Source: Burkholderia sp. D-99 (GTDB taxonomy: Bacteria; Pseudomonadota; Gammaproteobacteria; Burkholderiales; Burkholderiaceae). From it: a stretch of DNA of 64,000 bases. Within the stretch, counting starts at the first letter, position 1. Each line of letters begins with the position of its first letter. The notes below the pieces were generated by a model that saw nothing but the letters and a program-made list of their open reading frames with translations, did not search any database and was not told where the DNA came from. Below are positions 8,739 through 17,911 of this stretch, piece by piece. The position numbers and the translations under genes are program-made. The stretch is from positions 558,001 to 622,000 of the forward strand of contig NZ_JAAOXM010000002.1 in NCBI RefSeq assembly GCF_011605345.1, read 5' to 3'.

Positions 8739-9551
8739 CTACTTCGACAACCGCAGCTTCTTCGACACCACGATGCCGCTCGACGGACTCACCAGCGAGA
8801 TGTCATGGATATCCATGTGCAGCGTGGAGGTCCTCGTCGTAATGTCCGTCGGCTCCTCGATACTCGGATCGGCATGCTCGGTTTGTTCGGTCAGGTAAGG
8901 CCGTACCAGGCGCCCGGTAAAAACGAGTGCGTAGTCGCCATTCGCTCGGGCGTGCTCGGCGGGCGAAAGCCGCATGCGGCTGCGGATCGTGGTCTTTTTG
9001 CCTTGCCCGGAATCGAGTTCGATGATGTCGACGTGCTGGATGTACCCTTTTGCCTTCGCTTCGGGTGCAATCACGAGCCCGCGCCCTCTTGGCCCCGTCG
9101 TGACCTTTCTGAGCAGGATGCCCGTCCGGTCGTCGCGCTCTGCGTCGAACAAGTCAACATCCAGCGTCAACAGGTGCCGCCGTGACGAGTACCTCAACCC
9201 GTACCGCACCGGCACCACGAACGTCACGTCACGATCCAGATCGACGGCCGCCAGGTCGGGATTCGTGTCATGCCGGTCGGCAGCGCTGGAAACCAGGCCG
9301 CGAACCCGGTCGCGCAACGAAGGCGAGAGGGTGCTGATGTGCAGCTTCTGCAGCGCATCCCGGATTGCAACCGGGTCGTCGCCGACAATCGGTCGTGCCG
9401 GTGACGTGTCGTGACTGACAGCCGACGCGATACGCGTCGTGCCTTCGACAGCCTCCGCCTCTGCATGCGCCACGACTGGCGCCAGCATCATCGTCAGGGC
9501 GACGATGCGCGCGAAGTTCGAACGACCCAATTTGGATTCCCGGTGAAACAC
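8739..9551 (-). CDS. exported protein of unknown function
   Basis: 270 residues from a GTG at 9551 that has AGGAG 6 nt upstream; an ATG 11 codons earlier lacks a good RBS. The N-terminus is a signal peptide (ARIVALTMMLAPVVAHA, cleavage probably after AHA near residue 30). The mature part is rich in beta-strand-like alternation (VTFVVPVRYGLRYSSRRHLL, TTIRSRMRLSPAEHARANGD). I recognise no family. It lies 137 bp upstream of the nitroreductase/ligase pair on the same strand and may belong to the same function. Periplasmic or surface location is inferred from the signal only. Confidence 0.65.
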   Translation of the reverse strand: MFHRESKLGRSNFARIVALTMMLAPVVAHAEAEAVEGTTRIASAVSHDTSPARPIVGDDPVAIRDALQKLHISTLSPSLRDRVRGLVSSAADRHDTNPDLAAVDLDRDVTFVVPVRYGLRYSSRRHLLTLDVDLFDAERDDRTGILLRKVTTGPRGRGLVIAPEAKAKGYIQHVDIIELDSGQGKKTTIRSRMRLSPAEHARANGDYALVFTGRLVRPYLTEQTEHADPSIEEPTDITTRTSTLHMDIHDISLVSPSSGIVVSKKLRLSK

Positions 9552-9769
9552 GACGAACTCCTGATTTGCTTGCAGATCGATCAACGACGAGCACTATAGG
9601 GTGGAATGATCGGCAACGCACCCACCGTTTGAAGTTCACCGATGGCCGGCGCGCCCCATCCTGGATTCATTGTCGGCGCGGCGGCAGGTCAATGGGCACA
9701 CTACCGTGTTGCTCGGGCGACAACGACCGACAGGAAGCGAGCCGCAGCGCCCGCCAAGAATCCGCCAAC

Positions 9770-10585
9770 TCATCCCTGCCCGTCCTCCCGCCGATACTCC
9801 GCCGGCGCCTTCCCCACCAGCTTCCGAAAGTCGCGCGTGAAGTGCGCCTGATCGAAATACCCCAACGCCTGAGCCAGCGCCGCGAGATCGACCGCCTCGC
9901 CGCCCGCGAGCTTGTCCGCGGCCTCGTGCAGGCGATAACGACAGATCACCCATTTGGGCGTCACCCCGACATGGTTGGAAAAGAGCTGCTGCAACGTGCG
10001 TTCGCTCAACCCCGCACGCTCGGCCAGGTCGCGCACCTGCGTGAGCCCGATGTCCTCCTGCAGCATCTGCAAAATACGATGAATACGTTCGACCTGCGGA
10101 TCGGCCGGCGGCAGCACCCGCAACAGCAGCGCCTCGGCCGCCGCCACCATTCCGGCATCATCCCCGGCGCCGAGCACGGCCTCTTCGGCTTGCGCATCGG
10201 CGCAGTCGAGCAGCGTCGACACCGGCAGCACCTTGTCGGTCATCAAATGCACCGGTTTGCCGAAAAACGCCCGAAACGCGCCCGGCCGGAACCGCAAGCC
10301 GATCACCCTGCCGGCACCGGCGAGCGTCGTCTCGAACGCGCCCGACACCACACCGAAGATCCCCGTCTGCCGCCGATCGAACACCACGTTCACGCACGGA
10401 TACGGCAGTGTGCGCTGCACAAAAGGCGGCTGGTCGCGCAGATCCCATTCGACGATCCAGTGGTGATCCAGCACACCGGCCAGTTCGGCACGCGGGTGAT
10501 AGCGATTGAGGCGGAAGCGCTGATTGATCGCTTTCGGGCCGACCACGCCTTTGGGCGTGTCGGTCACGTTACGCAGGTCGGCCAT
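9770..10585 (-). CDS. AraC-family transcriptional regulator
   Basis: 271 residues. The C-terminal third carries the double-HTH AraC domain: LTQVRDLAERAGLSERTLQQ with FSNHVGVTPKWVICRYRL for the first helix pair, and LAALAQALGYFDQAHFTRDF with the GKAPAEYRRE ending for the second. The N-terminal two thirds (LDHHWIVEWDLRDQPP, then LRFRPGAFRAFFGKPVHLMT) resemble the DUF6597-type sensor domain found in many Burkholderia AraC proteins. It is divergent from the glutathione S-transferase at 10709 with a 123-bp gap and is its likely regulator. The effector is unknown. Confidence 0.88.
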   Translation of the reverse strand: MADLRNVTDTPKGVVGPKAINQRFRLNRYHPRAELAGVLDHHWIVEWDLRDQPPFVQRTLPYPCVNVVFDRRQTGIFGVVSGAFETTLAGAGRVIGLRFRPGAFRAFFGKPVHLMTDKVLPVSTLLDCADAQAEEAVLGAGDDAGMVAAAEALLLRVLPPADPQVERIHRILQMLQEDIGLTQVRDLAERAGLSERTLQQLFSNHVGVTPKWVICRYRLHEAADKLAGGEAVDLAALAQALGYFDQAHFTRDFRKLVGKAPAEYRREDGQG

Positions 10586-10708
10586 GGTCGGAAACCGTTG
10601 AGGTGATGGGGCGATGATGCACCGCCACAGCGGATTTTTCCAAGACGAGCGTGCGCAACCGTCCTACATTTGAATCCCTGCCCACGACCGCACCCACCAG
10701 AGCCCATC

Positions 10709-11368
10709 ATGCCGCAAGACCGTCACCTGACCCTGTTCCACTCTCCGCGCAGCCGCTCGGCCGGCGCGCGGATGCTGCTCGAGGAACTGGGCGCCGACTA
10801 TGAACTGCACGCGTTCGACCTCTCCACCGGAAAACACCACGAAGCCGAATACCTGCGCATCAATCCGCTGGGCAAGGTTCCAGCGTTGCGTCACGGCGAC
10901 GTGATCGTCACCGAGCAGGCGGCCGTCTACATGTATGCGGCGGAACTGTATCCGGAAGCCGGCCTGTCGCCGGCGCCGGGCGATTCACTTCGCGGCCCCT
11001 ATCTGAGCTGGATGACGTTCTATGGCTCGTGCCTCGAGCCGGCCATCGTCGACCGATCGATGAATCGCCCGCCCGCGGCCTACTCGACATCGCCCTACGG
11101 CGACTTCGATACCGTCGTCAACGCAATCGATGCGCAACTGGCCAAGGGGCCTTACCTGCTGGGCGAGCGCTTTACCGCAGTGGATGTGCTGTGGGGCTCG
11201 GCGCTGAACTGGACCACGATGTTCAAGCTGGTGCCCGAGACGCCGCGCATTCGCGCCTATATCGATCGCGTGCTTGCGCGCCCGGCGATCCAGCACGCGC
11301 AGGCGGCGGATGCGGCGCTGGCGGCGGAACAGGACAAGGCCAAAGAAGCAGCCGCAGCGGCGAGCTAG
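10709..11368 (+). CDS. glutathione S-transferase
   Basis: A cytosolic GST of 219 residues. The N-terminal thioredoxin fold has HSPRSRSAGARMLLEELG (catalytic Ser/Tyr region about residues 9-15) and the glutathione-binding cis-Pro segment INPLGKVPALRHGD (about 52-65). The helical C-terminal domain ends in an Ala/Lys-rich tail (AAEQDKAKEAAAAAS). I use the ATG at 10709; an in-frame ATG upstream would add only a Pro-rich leader. It is divergent from the AraC regulator and convergent with the porin. The substrate is unknown. Confidence 0.9.
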   Translation: MPQDRHLTLFHSPRSRSAGARMLLEELGADYELHAFDLSTGKHHEAEYLRINPLGKVPALRHGDVIVTEQAAVYMYAAELYPEAGLSPAPGDSLRGPYLSWMTFYGSCLEPAIVDRSMNRPPAAYSTSPYGDFDTVVNAIDAQLAKGPYLLGERFTAVDVLWGSALNWTTMFKLVPETPRIRAYIDRVLARPAIQHAQAADAALAAEQDKAKEAAAAAS

Positions 11369-11373
11369 CCCAT

Positions 11374-11408
11374 TGGCGGGCTGATCTTGACATCGGATCC
11401 GCCCGCCA
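11374..11408. terminator. putative bidirectional terminator between GST and porin
   Basis: TGGCGGGC (11374-11381) and GCCCGCCA (11401-11408) form a perfect 8-bp stem around a 19-nt loop. It lies exactly between two convergent genes. There is no clear T-tract, so efficiency is uncertain. Confidence 0.5.
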
Positions 11409-11413
11409 CCTCG

Positions 11414-12502
11414 TCAAAACACCGTATGCAACCCCACCCGCGCCACCGTCTGGCTCGCTGAACTCGACGCCCCGTTCGGATCCAGCACGCCGTTGACCTG
11501 CGCATTCGCGCCGCGGTTCGCGCGCTGATAATCGGCCGACACGTAAACCATCGTCCGCTTCGAAAACAGGTACTGCAGCGCAACACTGACCTGATGCGCG
11601 TGGTTGTCGTTCACCGCTTCGTTGCCCTTCATGTACATGTACTTCGCACCCAGCACGACATCCGGCCGGATGCGCCACAACCCGCCGGTTTCCGCTATCC
11701 ACACGCCGGCATCGTTGAACGCGTTGTGCACGGTGGTCACCAGCGCACTCGCGGTCACGACACCGAAGTCGTAGTGCATCCCGACACCCCAGTTGCGCAC
11801 GCTGGTGGACGGCACGCCAGGCGCGGGACCGTATTTCTCGTTCGTGTAGGCCGCACCGACACCGAACGGCCCCATCTCGTAGTTCACCCCGGCGCTGACC
11901 GCGTTGTCCGCGCCGACCGACCCGGCCACCCCGCCGAACGCATACATCACGCCACCGGAAAACCCCGCGACCGTCGGCGAACTGTACTTGACGGAATTCG
12001 CGATCGGCTTGCTGCCTGCCGTGCGATCCCAGTCGAACGCGCCGGTCGGATTACCGGGAAGCGCGAGACGCTGGAACGGGCCATTGCGAAAGCCGTACAG
12101 CCCCGAGATATCCCGCGAGATTGCATTGCCCTTTGAAAAGAGCGAATCGACCATGAAGTCATACTGATTGCCCAGCGTGATGCTGCCGAACCGGTTGCTT
12201 TCGAGGCCCACATACGCGTTGCGTCCGAATATCCCCGTCCCGACGATACTGCCGTTCGCCATCGAGAACTGGTTCACGAGCGCGAACGTCGCGCGATACC
12301 CGCCGCCGAGGTCTTCCGTCCCGCGCAAGCCGAAGAGATTGGGCGCGAAGATGCCGTCGTCGAACTTGACGTTCTTGCCGCCGCCCTCGTTGCTGACATA
12401 AGAGATGCCGGCGTCGATCAGACCGAACATCGTCACGCTGCTCTGCGCCCACGCGCCCTGCGCCACGGCAAGCATCACCACTGCTCCAAACCTGAGTTTC
12501 AT
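11414..12502 (-). CDS. outer-membrane porin (OmpC-like, general porin family 4)
   Basis: A trimeric beta-barrel porin of 362 residues. It has a signal peptide (MKLRFGAVVMLAVAQGAWA, cleavage before QSS) and the typical betaproteobacterial start SSVTMFGLIDAGISYVSN. It continues with GLRGTEDLGGGYRATFALVN and GRNAYVGLESNRFGSITLG, and ends in a C-terminal aromatic strand (VARVGLHTVF) for BAM recognition. It lies on the same strand as, and just downstream of, the hydroquinone pathway genes, so it could admit the aromatic substrate. A 194-bp gap separates it from the Rieske gene and may hold its own promoter. Porin specificity is inferred only from position. Confidence 0.92.
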   Translation of the reverse strand: MKLRFGAVVMLAVAQGAWAQSSVTMFGLIDAGISYVSNEGGGKNVKFDDGIFAPNLFGLRGTEDLGGGYRATFALVNQFSMANGSIVGTGIFGRNAYVGLESNRFGSITLGNQYDFMVDSLFSKGNAISRDISGLYGFRNGPFQRLALPGNPTGAFDWDRTAGSKPIANSVKYSSPTVAGFSGGVMYAFGGVAGSVGADNAVSAGVNYEMGPFGVGAAYTNEKYGPAPGVPSTSVRNWGVGMHYDFGVVTASALVTTVHNAFNDAGVWIAETGGLWRIRPDVVLGAKYMYMKGNEAVNDNHAHQVSVALQYLFSKRTMVYVSADYQRANRGANAQVNGVLDPNGASSSASQTVARVGLHTVF

Positions 12503-12696
12503 TCCGTCTCCGTCTTTTTTATGACAATGCGAGGCCGCCACCCGCTACGTGGCGGGTGCTCGCTTGGTACTTCACAAGAAATCGCCTTCATTCAGGCTGA
12601 TGCAGCGGCGCCTGAAACACGATTAGTTTTACTGATTGATAAATTCGACGATCGCCGCATCAACCGGCCCCGCTCGCACTCATCGAATCGCTTGAA
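12503..12696. promoter_or_regulatory. intergenic region upstream of porin with hairpin
   Basis: An AT-richer gap between the Rieske gene and the porin. It holds the perfect inverted repeat CACCCGC-TACGTG-GCGGGTG at 12539-12558, which could end the Rieske transcript or control the porin. No copy of the LysR-like box seen at 17883 and 20443 is present here. Confidence 0.35.
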
Positions 12697-13032
12697 TCAA
12701 GCGCCGCGACAGACGATCCACGCAGCGGCATCCACCTCGACAGTCACAGCCTCCAGCGCCGATCCCGAGCAAGGCCCATCGATACACACGCCATCGTCGA
12801 ACCGGAACAGCGCGCTGTGATGGGCACACATCAATACCTGCGACCGGTAACAGGACACGCTGCCCGGCACGAAATCGAGCGGCACCGAGAAGTGCGGGCA
12901 GCGATTCACATAGGCCCACACCTGCTCGCCGCGTCTCACGACGATCACCGGACGTCCGATGCAGGCCTCGTCGACGACCCGCGCGCCGCCGTCGGGCACA
13001 TCGGAAAAGCGGCAGAGTTGTCGTGCTTCCAT
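12697..13032 (-). CDS. Rieske [2Fe-2S] ferredoxin
   Basis: A 111-residue soluble electron carrier with a Rieske cluster site: C45-P-H47 in VNRCPHFSVPLDF and C69-A-H-H72 in VLMCAHHSALF. It lacks an oxygenase domain and is the size of free Rieske ferredoxins. Its start lies 3 nt after the YCII-like gene ends, and it is the last gene before the porin. Ring-cleavage operons often carry a small ferredoxin that re-reduces the dioxygenase iron (the role of XylT-type plant ferredoxins). A Rieske protein doing this for a hydroquinone dioxygenase would be an inference. It could instead serve an oxygenase coded elsewhere. Confidence 0.88.
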   Translation of the reverse strand: MEARQLCRFSDVPDGGARVVDEACIGRPVIVVRRGEQVWAYVNRCPHFSVPLDFVPGSVSCYRSQVLMCAHHSALFRFDDGVCIDGPCSGSALEAVTVEVDAAAWIVCRGA

Positions 13033-13035
13033 GTC

Positions 13036-13347
13036 TCACACCCTCTGCTCGGGGTTGCCGAGGCTCCAGTCCCACGGCCGCACTTCCACGTGCGAAAACA
13101 ACCCTTCCTTCACGTACGGATCGTTGCCGACGAACTGCATCACCGCATGAATGTCGTCCGCCTCCACGACGAGCAGCGTTCCATTCATCGCGTCGCCGTG
13201 CGGGTCCAGCGTCGGGCCGCCGAGCCGCACGACCACGCCATGCTGGTCGGCCGAGCGCAGGTAGGTTCGATGAATCGGCCGAACGCGGTCGCGCACGTCG
13301 CGCATGCCCGGCTGGTCCGTCGCAAACACCGCGAAAAATCGCGCCAT
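13036..13347 (-). CDS. YCII-family small protein
   Basis: 103 residues with the ferredoxin-like YCII fold: [13 protein letters not shown] at the N-terminus, the conserved His in [30 protein letters not shown], and the [11 protein letters not shown] ending. Such proteins accompany aromatic catabolic genes and may be lyases or isomerases of unstable ring-cleavage products (muconolactone-isomerase-like fold), but no activity can be assigned. It is encoded between the repeat-bearing small ORF and the Rieske gene with gaps of 3-5 nt, so translation is probably coupled. Confidence 0.8.
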   Translation of the reverse strand: MARFFAVFATDQPGMRDVRDRVRPIHRTYLRSADQHGVVVRLGGPTLDPHGDAMNGTLLVVEADDIHAVMQFVGNDPYVKEGLFSHVEVRPWDWSLGNPEQRV

Positions 13348-13352
13348 GGCGG

Positions 13353-13628
<276 letters not shown>

Positions 13629-13656
13629 GTCTGTCTCCATTGACGCGTCGAGCCGC

Positions 13657-14724
13657 TCATTGCGGCGCGCGCCCTTCCCATGCGTGCTGAAGCAGCGCGC
13701 GAATCGCCGTGCGTTCGATCGGCCGCGGATTCGCATACGGGTTGCGACAGGCGAGGTCGGCCGCTTCGTCGAGACCGCTCTCCGGCATCCCGATTTCGGC
13801 GAGCGCCGGCGCGATGCCGAGCCGCGCGTTCAGCGCGAACAGCAGCGGGCCGGCTTCGGCTGCATCGTTCCCGCCCAATGCGCGCGCCACGCGGCGCAGC
13901 GCATCGGGCGCGGCGGCATGGTTGTAGTGCGCGGTGTGCGGCAGCATCGCCGCATGCGTCTGCGCGTGCGGCAGGTTGAAGGTGCCGCCGAGCGTGTGGC
14001 ACAGCTTGTGGTGCAGCGCCATGCCGACCGCGCCCAGGCAAGTTCCGGCGAGCCACGCGCCGTACAGCGCGCGGCTGCGCATCGCACGGTGCTCCGGATC
14101 GCGCACGATCACGGGCAGCGCTTCACCGAGTGCGCGGATCGATTCTTCCGCCATCAGGCTGATCACCGGGTTCGCGTCTTCCGCGTAGAGCGCCTCGACC
14201 GCATGCGCCATTGCATTGATACCCGAGGCCGCCGAAATGTCCGGCGGCAGCGACACCGTCAGCGACGGATCGTAGAGCACCGTACGCGGCAGCACGCGCG
14301 CGTCGCGCCCGGTGCGCTTCAGCCGGCCCTCCGTGAGCCCGAAGATCGGTGTCATCTCCGAGCCGGCATACGTCGTCGGCACGGCCAGGATCGGCAACAC
14401 CGACTCGAGCGCAATGGCCTTGCCCAGCCCGATCGTCGAGCCGCCGCCGATCGCGACGCAGCAGTCCGCGTCCAGCTCGCCGGCCATCTCGCGAGCCGCA
14501 TGCGCGACCTCGACCGGCACGTGCATGACCGCCTGCGCACAGATGCCGGCCGCACGCTCGCCCAGGATCGCCGCCACGCGCTCGGCGAGCGGCCGCTGCT
14601 CGGGCGTGCACAGGATGAGCGCGCGGCGGGCGCCGAGCGTCGACAACTCGTCCGGCAGCCTGGCGAGTGCGCCCCATTCGAACACCACACGGGAAGGGGT
14701 GCCCTGATAGACGAAGCGGTCCAT
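13657..14724 (-). CDS. pnpF: maleylacetate reductase
   Basis: An iron-type alcohol dehydrogenase-fold enzyme of 355 residues that reduces maleylacetate to 3-oxoadipate with NAD(P)H, the last step before the beta-ketoadipate route. It has the Rossmann-like CCVAIGGGSTIGLGKAIALE (about 88-107) and VPTTYAGSEMTPIFGLTE. In the helical domain come HKLCHTLGGTFNLPHAQTHA and MLPHTAHYN, where maleylacetate reductases keep the histidines. Length matches TftE/PnpF-type enzymes. It lies 8 nt downstream of the aldehyde dehydrogenase, consistent with one operon. No ring hydroxylase making hydroxyquinol is nearby; maleylacetate should come from hydroquinone cleavage. Confidence 0.92.
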   Translation of the reverse strand: MDRFVYQGTPSRVVFEWGALARLPDELSTLGARRALILCTPEQRPLAERVAAILGERAAGICAQAVMHVPVEVAHAAREMAGELDADCCVAIGGGSTIGLGKAIALESVLPILAVPTTYAGSEMTPIFGLTEGRLKRTGRDARVLPRTVLYDPSLTVSLPPDISAASGINAMAHAVEALYAEDANPVISLMAEESIRALGEALPVIVRDPEHRAMRSRALYGAWLAGTCLGAVGMALHHKLCHTLGGTFNLPHAQTHAAMLPHTAHYNHAAAPDALRRVARALGGNDAAEAGPLLFALNARLGIAPALAEIGMPESGLDEAADLACRNPYANPRPIERTAIRALLQHAWEGRAPQ

Positions 14725-14732
14725 GGAAAACC

Positions 14733-16199
14733 TCAGCGCTTGAAATGCGGCGGCACGTTGCCGTCGACGTTGACCCACACCGACCGCGCTTCGGTGTAGT
14801 CGTGCATGGCCTCGAAGCCCATCTCGCGGCCGTAGCCCGACTTGCCGACGCCACCGAACGGGCTGCCCGGATTGACGCGCTTGTAGCAGTTGATCCAGCA
14901 CATGCCCGCGTCGATCTTCGATGCCATCCGGTGTGCACGCGAGAGATCCTTCGTCCAGAGGCCGCTGCCCAGCCCGTATTCCGTTGCGTTGGCGATGGCC
15001 AGCGCTTCGTCGTCGCTGCCGAAGCGCAGCACCGTGACGAACGGGCCGAACACTTCCTCCTGCGCGACGCGATCGGCCGCGCTCTTCGCCTCGATGACCG
15101 TCGGGCGCACGTAATAGCCGTTCGCGAGCGCCGGATCCTGCGGTGCGCTGCCGCCCGTGAGCACGCGGCCGCCCTGCTCGCGCGCGACATCGACGAACGA
15201 CAGCACGCGCTCGAGGTGCTGCTTCGAGGTCAGCGGCCCCATCTCGGTATCGGCGTCGAGCGGGTTGCCGATGCGGATCGACGACGCGAGCGCGACGAAT
15301 CGCTCGAGGAACGCATCCGCGATGCGTTCGTGCAGCACGAGACGCGAGCCGGCGATGCACGCCTGCCCCTGGTTGTGGAAGATCGCCCATGCGGCGCCGT
15401 TGATGGCCGCATCGAGGTCGGCATCGTCGAACACGATGTTGGCGCCCTTGCCGCCCAGTTCGAGCTGCACGCGCTTCAGGTTGCCCTGCGACGCCTCGAC
15501 GATCCGGCGGCCGGTGGCCGTCGACCCCGTGAACGCGATCTTGCCGACGCCCGGATGTTCGGCGAGCCGCTGGCCGGCCGTATGCCCGTAGCCGGGGACG
15601 ATATTGACGACACCGGCGGGGAACCCGACCTCGGCCATCAGCTCGACGATGCGCAACGTCGACAGCGGCGTGATTTCCGACGGCTTGAGCACCACGGTGT
15701 TGCCGGCGGCGAGCGCCGGGCCCATCTTCCAGCTCGTGAACATCAGCGGAAAATTCCACGGCACGATCTGGCCGACGACGCCGATCGGCGCGCGCTGCAC
15801 GTAGTTCAGGAAGCCGGTTTCGACGGGAATCACCGAGCCTTGCAGCTTGTCGGCCATGCCGCCGAAGTAGCGGAAGCAGGCGGCCGTGCGCGGCACGTCG
15901 AGCGCACGCGAATCGCGGATCGGGTGGCCGGTGTCCAGCGACTCGAGCTGTGCCAGCTCCTCCGTGTTGGCCTCGATCGCGTCGGCGAGGCGCAGCAGCA
16001 ACCGGCCGCGCTCGGCGGCCGGCAGGGCCGACCATTTGGGGAATGCACGCGTGGCGGCTTCGACGGCGAGATCGACATCCGCCGCGGTGGCTGCCGCGAT
16101 CTTCGTGATGACGGAGCCATCGTGCGGGTTCAGCACGTCGATCGTGCCGCGGTCGACGGCGTCAACGAAGCGCCCGTCGATGAAGAGTTGGGTTTGCAT
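14733..16199 (-). CDS. pnpE: 4-hydroxymuconic semialdehyde dehydrogenase (aldehyde dehydrogenase)
   Basis: An NAD-dependent aldehyde dehydrogenase of 488 residues. It contains the IVPWNFPLMFTSWKMGPALA segment, the cofactor loop FTGSTATGRRI, the general base in LELGGKGANIVFDDAD, and the catalytic Cys in FHNQGQACIAGSR. It follows the dioxygenase large subunit by 44 nt and precedes maleylacetate reductase by 8 nt. That order (dioxygenase subunits, ALDH, maleylacetate reductase) is the one known for para-nitrophenol and 4-hydroxyacetophenone pathways, where this enzyme turns 4-hydroxymuconic semialdehyde into maleylacetate. Family membership is certain; the substrate rests on context. Confidence 0.9.
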   Translation of the reverse strand: MQTQLFIDGRFVDAVDRGTIDVLNPHDGSVITKIAAATAADVDLAVEAATRAFPKWSALPAAERGRLLLRLADAIEANTEELAQLESLDTGHPIRDSRALDVPRTAACFRYFGGMADKLQGSVIPVETGFLNYVQRAPIGVVGQIVPWNFPLMFTSWKMGPALAAGNTVVLKPSEITPLSTLRIVELMAEVGFPAGVVNIVPGYGHTAGQRLAEHPGVGKIAFTGSTATGRRIVEASQGNLKRVQLELGGKGANIVFDDADLDAAINGAAWAIFHNQGQACIAGSRLVLHERIADAFLERFVALASSIRIGNPLDADTEMGPLTSKQHLERVLSFVDVAREQGGRVLTGGSAPQDPALANGYYVRPTVIEAKSAADRVAQEEVFGPFVTVLRFGSDDEALAIANATEYGLGSGLWTKDLSRAHRMASKIDAGMCWINCYKRVNPGSPFGGVGKSGYGREMGFEAMHDYTEARSVWVNVDGNVPPHFKR

Positions 16200-16243
16200 G
16201 AATCGTCCTCGGTGTAGGGCTGAAGCGGAAGCGGCTGCGCCGC

Positions 16244-17263
16244 TCAGAACGCGATCGGATACGGCGCGAGCTCGCCGCTCTCGTAGCGTTGCGGCAGGTC
16301 CGGCGTCGCGTTTTCCCAGACGAGCAGCATCGACCGCTTCGTGGAATAACCCTGATGGCGGATGTCGGCGGGCATCGCGCAGATATCGCCGGCGCGCATC
16401 GTGACGCGTGCGCGCGGTGCGCCGGTGTTCTTGTCGCCGATGTCCCACACGATTTCGTCGGACAGTTGCAGGAACCATTCGACGCGGTCGTTGCCATGGA
16501 ACACCGGCAGGATGAATTCCTCGGTGGTCGGGCAGAACAGGCTGCGTCCGCACACCGACGTGACCGACGGATTCCACGTCACGTCCGAGCGCGACAGGTA
16601 CTTGAACAGGTTGAACGCGTGCAGTTCGCCTTCGAAGCCCGGCTCGACATGCACTTCCGGTTCGTCCTGCGCGACGTCGAGGAACGCGCGGTTGACCGGC
16701 AGCTCGTTGCGCAGCGGCGAGTCGCCTTCGAGGCCCGGCATGCGGCGCGTGGCGATGCGCGTGCGCTCGATCGCCGCGCCGTTCTCGCCGTGCTTGCGTC
16801 CGAACGCCGTGCCCGTTTCCTGCGGCGCCGCGAACGGATCGAAGCCTTCGTTCGTCCAGTCGTGCAGCATCGCCTTGAAGGTCGCCATGATCGTGGGCGT
16901 TTCAAAGGTCTCGGTGTAGTCGACCCCGGCGTCCTTCAGGATGCCGTTGAAGGTACCCGCATACATGTCGACCTTGCCGTAGTGATTGCGCGTGCCGAAT
17001 ACGTGGTCGAAATTCACCCAGCCGTAGAAGAAGCCCCATGCCACGTCGCGCATCATCGCGCGCAGGAACGCGTCCGCCGGCATCGCATGCGTGCGCATCT
17101 GGCCTTTCGCGGGCCAGCTGATCTTCACGAAATATTCGTCGCGCTGGAATTCGAATTCGCCGAGCTGGAAGCGGCGGTAGCCGGTGACGGCATCGGCTTC
17201 GGTCGATCGCACCAGATCGGCGGCAAAGCCCGTGGAAAGGTCGAGGGTGTCGAGGGTGGCCAT
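16244..17263 (-). CDS. pnpD: hydroquinone 1,2-dioxygenase large subunit (PnpD/HapD type)
   Basis: The iron-carrying subunit, 339 residues, the size known for HapD/PnpD. It cleaves hydroquinone between C1 and C2 to 4-hydroxymuconic semialdehyde with O2. A cupin-like C-terminal half contains LPVFHGNDRVEWFLQLSDE with His256, Asn258 and Glu262, and PADIRHQGYSTKR with His303. These positions agree with the iron ligands I recall for the PnpCD structure. The N-terminal half (AWGFFYGWVNFDHVFGTRNH) is typical of the family. It starts 38 nt after the small subunit. Control by the LysR gene upstream is likely, from the operator at 17883. Confidence 0.9.
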   Translation of the reverse strand: MATLDTLDLSTGFAADLVRSTEADAVTGYRRFQLGEFEFQRDEYFVKISWPAKGQMRTHAMPADAFLRAMMRDVAWGFFYGWVNFDHVFGTRNHYGKVDMYAGTFNGILKDAGVDYTETFETPTIMATFKAMLHDWTNEGFDPFAAPQETGTAFGRKHGENGAAIERTRIATRRMPGLEGDSPLRNELPVNRAFLDVAQDEPEVHVEPGFEGELHAFNLFKYLSRSDVTWNPSVTSVCGRSLFCPTTEEFILPVFHGNDRVEWFLQLSDEIVWDIGDKNTGAPRARVTMRAGDICAMPADIRHQGYSTKRSMLLVWENATPDLPQRYESGELAPYPIAF

Positions 17264-17301
17264 AACGTGTCTCCTGGAAGTGTCGAATGAGGTCGGTCGA
17301 A

Positions 17302-17796
17302 TCAGTGCAGGCAGATCTCGGCCCACTTCTCCACGGACAGCTCGCCAAGGACGGTCTGCACGAGCGCGACGCCCGGCTGGCTCGCGGTGAAGCGGTAGGC
17401 ACTGCCGGCCGGCAGCAGCGCCTGATGGCCCTTGCGCAGCATGACGTACCCCATCTTTCGGCCGGCCGGCTGGGCGCCGGCGCTCACGGTGCCGCGCCCC
17501 GATTTCGGCGGCGTATCGAGCTTGATGAATTCGATCCGGACTTCGCCATCCATCTGGATCACGAACTCGTCGTGCGCGCAGGCGAACCACGGCGACTGGC
17601 CGTCGGTCCTCAGCACTTCGATCACGTATTCGAGATTCTTGCCGGCGACGACCTTTTCATAAGGGGCCGACTTCGATGCGACCTCGAACACGTTCGAGAA
17701 CGCGTAGTGCTGCGCGCTGCCGCTGGTGATTTCGATCTCGCCCTTCCGGTAACTGTCGAGCGAGCCAAAGACGGTGTGGAATGCCGTGTCGGTCAT
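17302..17796 (-). CDS. pnpC: hydroquinone 1,2-dioxygenase small subunit (PnpC/HapC type)
   Basis: The 164-residue partner of the large dioxygenase subunit, matching HapC/PnpC in length (about 160). Features are the N-terminal FHTVFGSLDSYRKGEIEITS, the core WFACAHDEFVIQMDGEVRIE, and a glycine-rich loop (GRGTVSAGAQPAGRKMGYVM) with a cupin-like edge (RKGHQALLPAGSAYRF). It is thought to be structural, completing the active-site pocket of the iron subunit. First gene of the catabolic operon; the start at 17796 has AGGAG upstream. The promoter lies in the 115-bp gap to the LysR gene, with an operator-like palindrome 87 bp before the start codon. Confidence 0.9.
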   Translation of the reverse strand: MTDTAFHTVFGSLDSYRKGEIEITSGSAQHYAFSNVFEVASKSAPYEKVVAGKNLEYVIEVLRTDGQSPWFACAHDEFVIQMDGEVRIEFIKLDTPPKSGRGTVSAGAQPAGRKMGYVMLRKGHQALLPAGSAYRFTASQPGVALVQTVLGELSVEKWAEICLH

Positions 17797-17882
17797 TGCT
17801 GTCTCCTGAGTTGAACTGCTTGTTGGATTCAACTCTAGGGGCAACGAACAGCAGCAACAAGGCAACGGACGGCGATTACGGC

Positions 17883-17899
17883 ATTTGCGTTTCGCGAAT
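17883..17899. promoter_or_regulatory. LysR-type operator upstream of dioxygenase operon
   Basis: The imperfect palindrome ATTTGCGTTTCGCGAAT, 7-bp arms around a 3-nt centre, contains a T-N11-A LysR box. The same box, with the same following AATC context, occurs at 20443-20459 near the MFS transporter. It stands in the gap between the LysR gene end and the dioxygenase start, where an activator site is expected. Recognition by that LysR is inferred. Confidence 0.65.
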
Positions 17900-17911
17900 A
17901 ATCCGCGCGGT

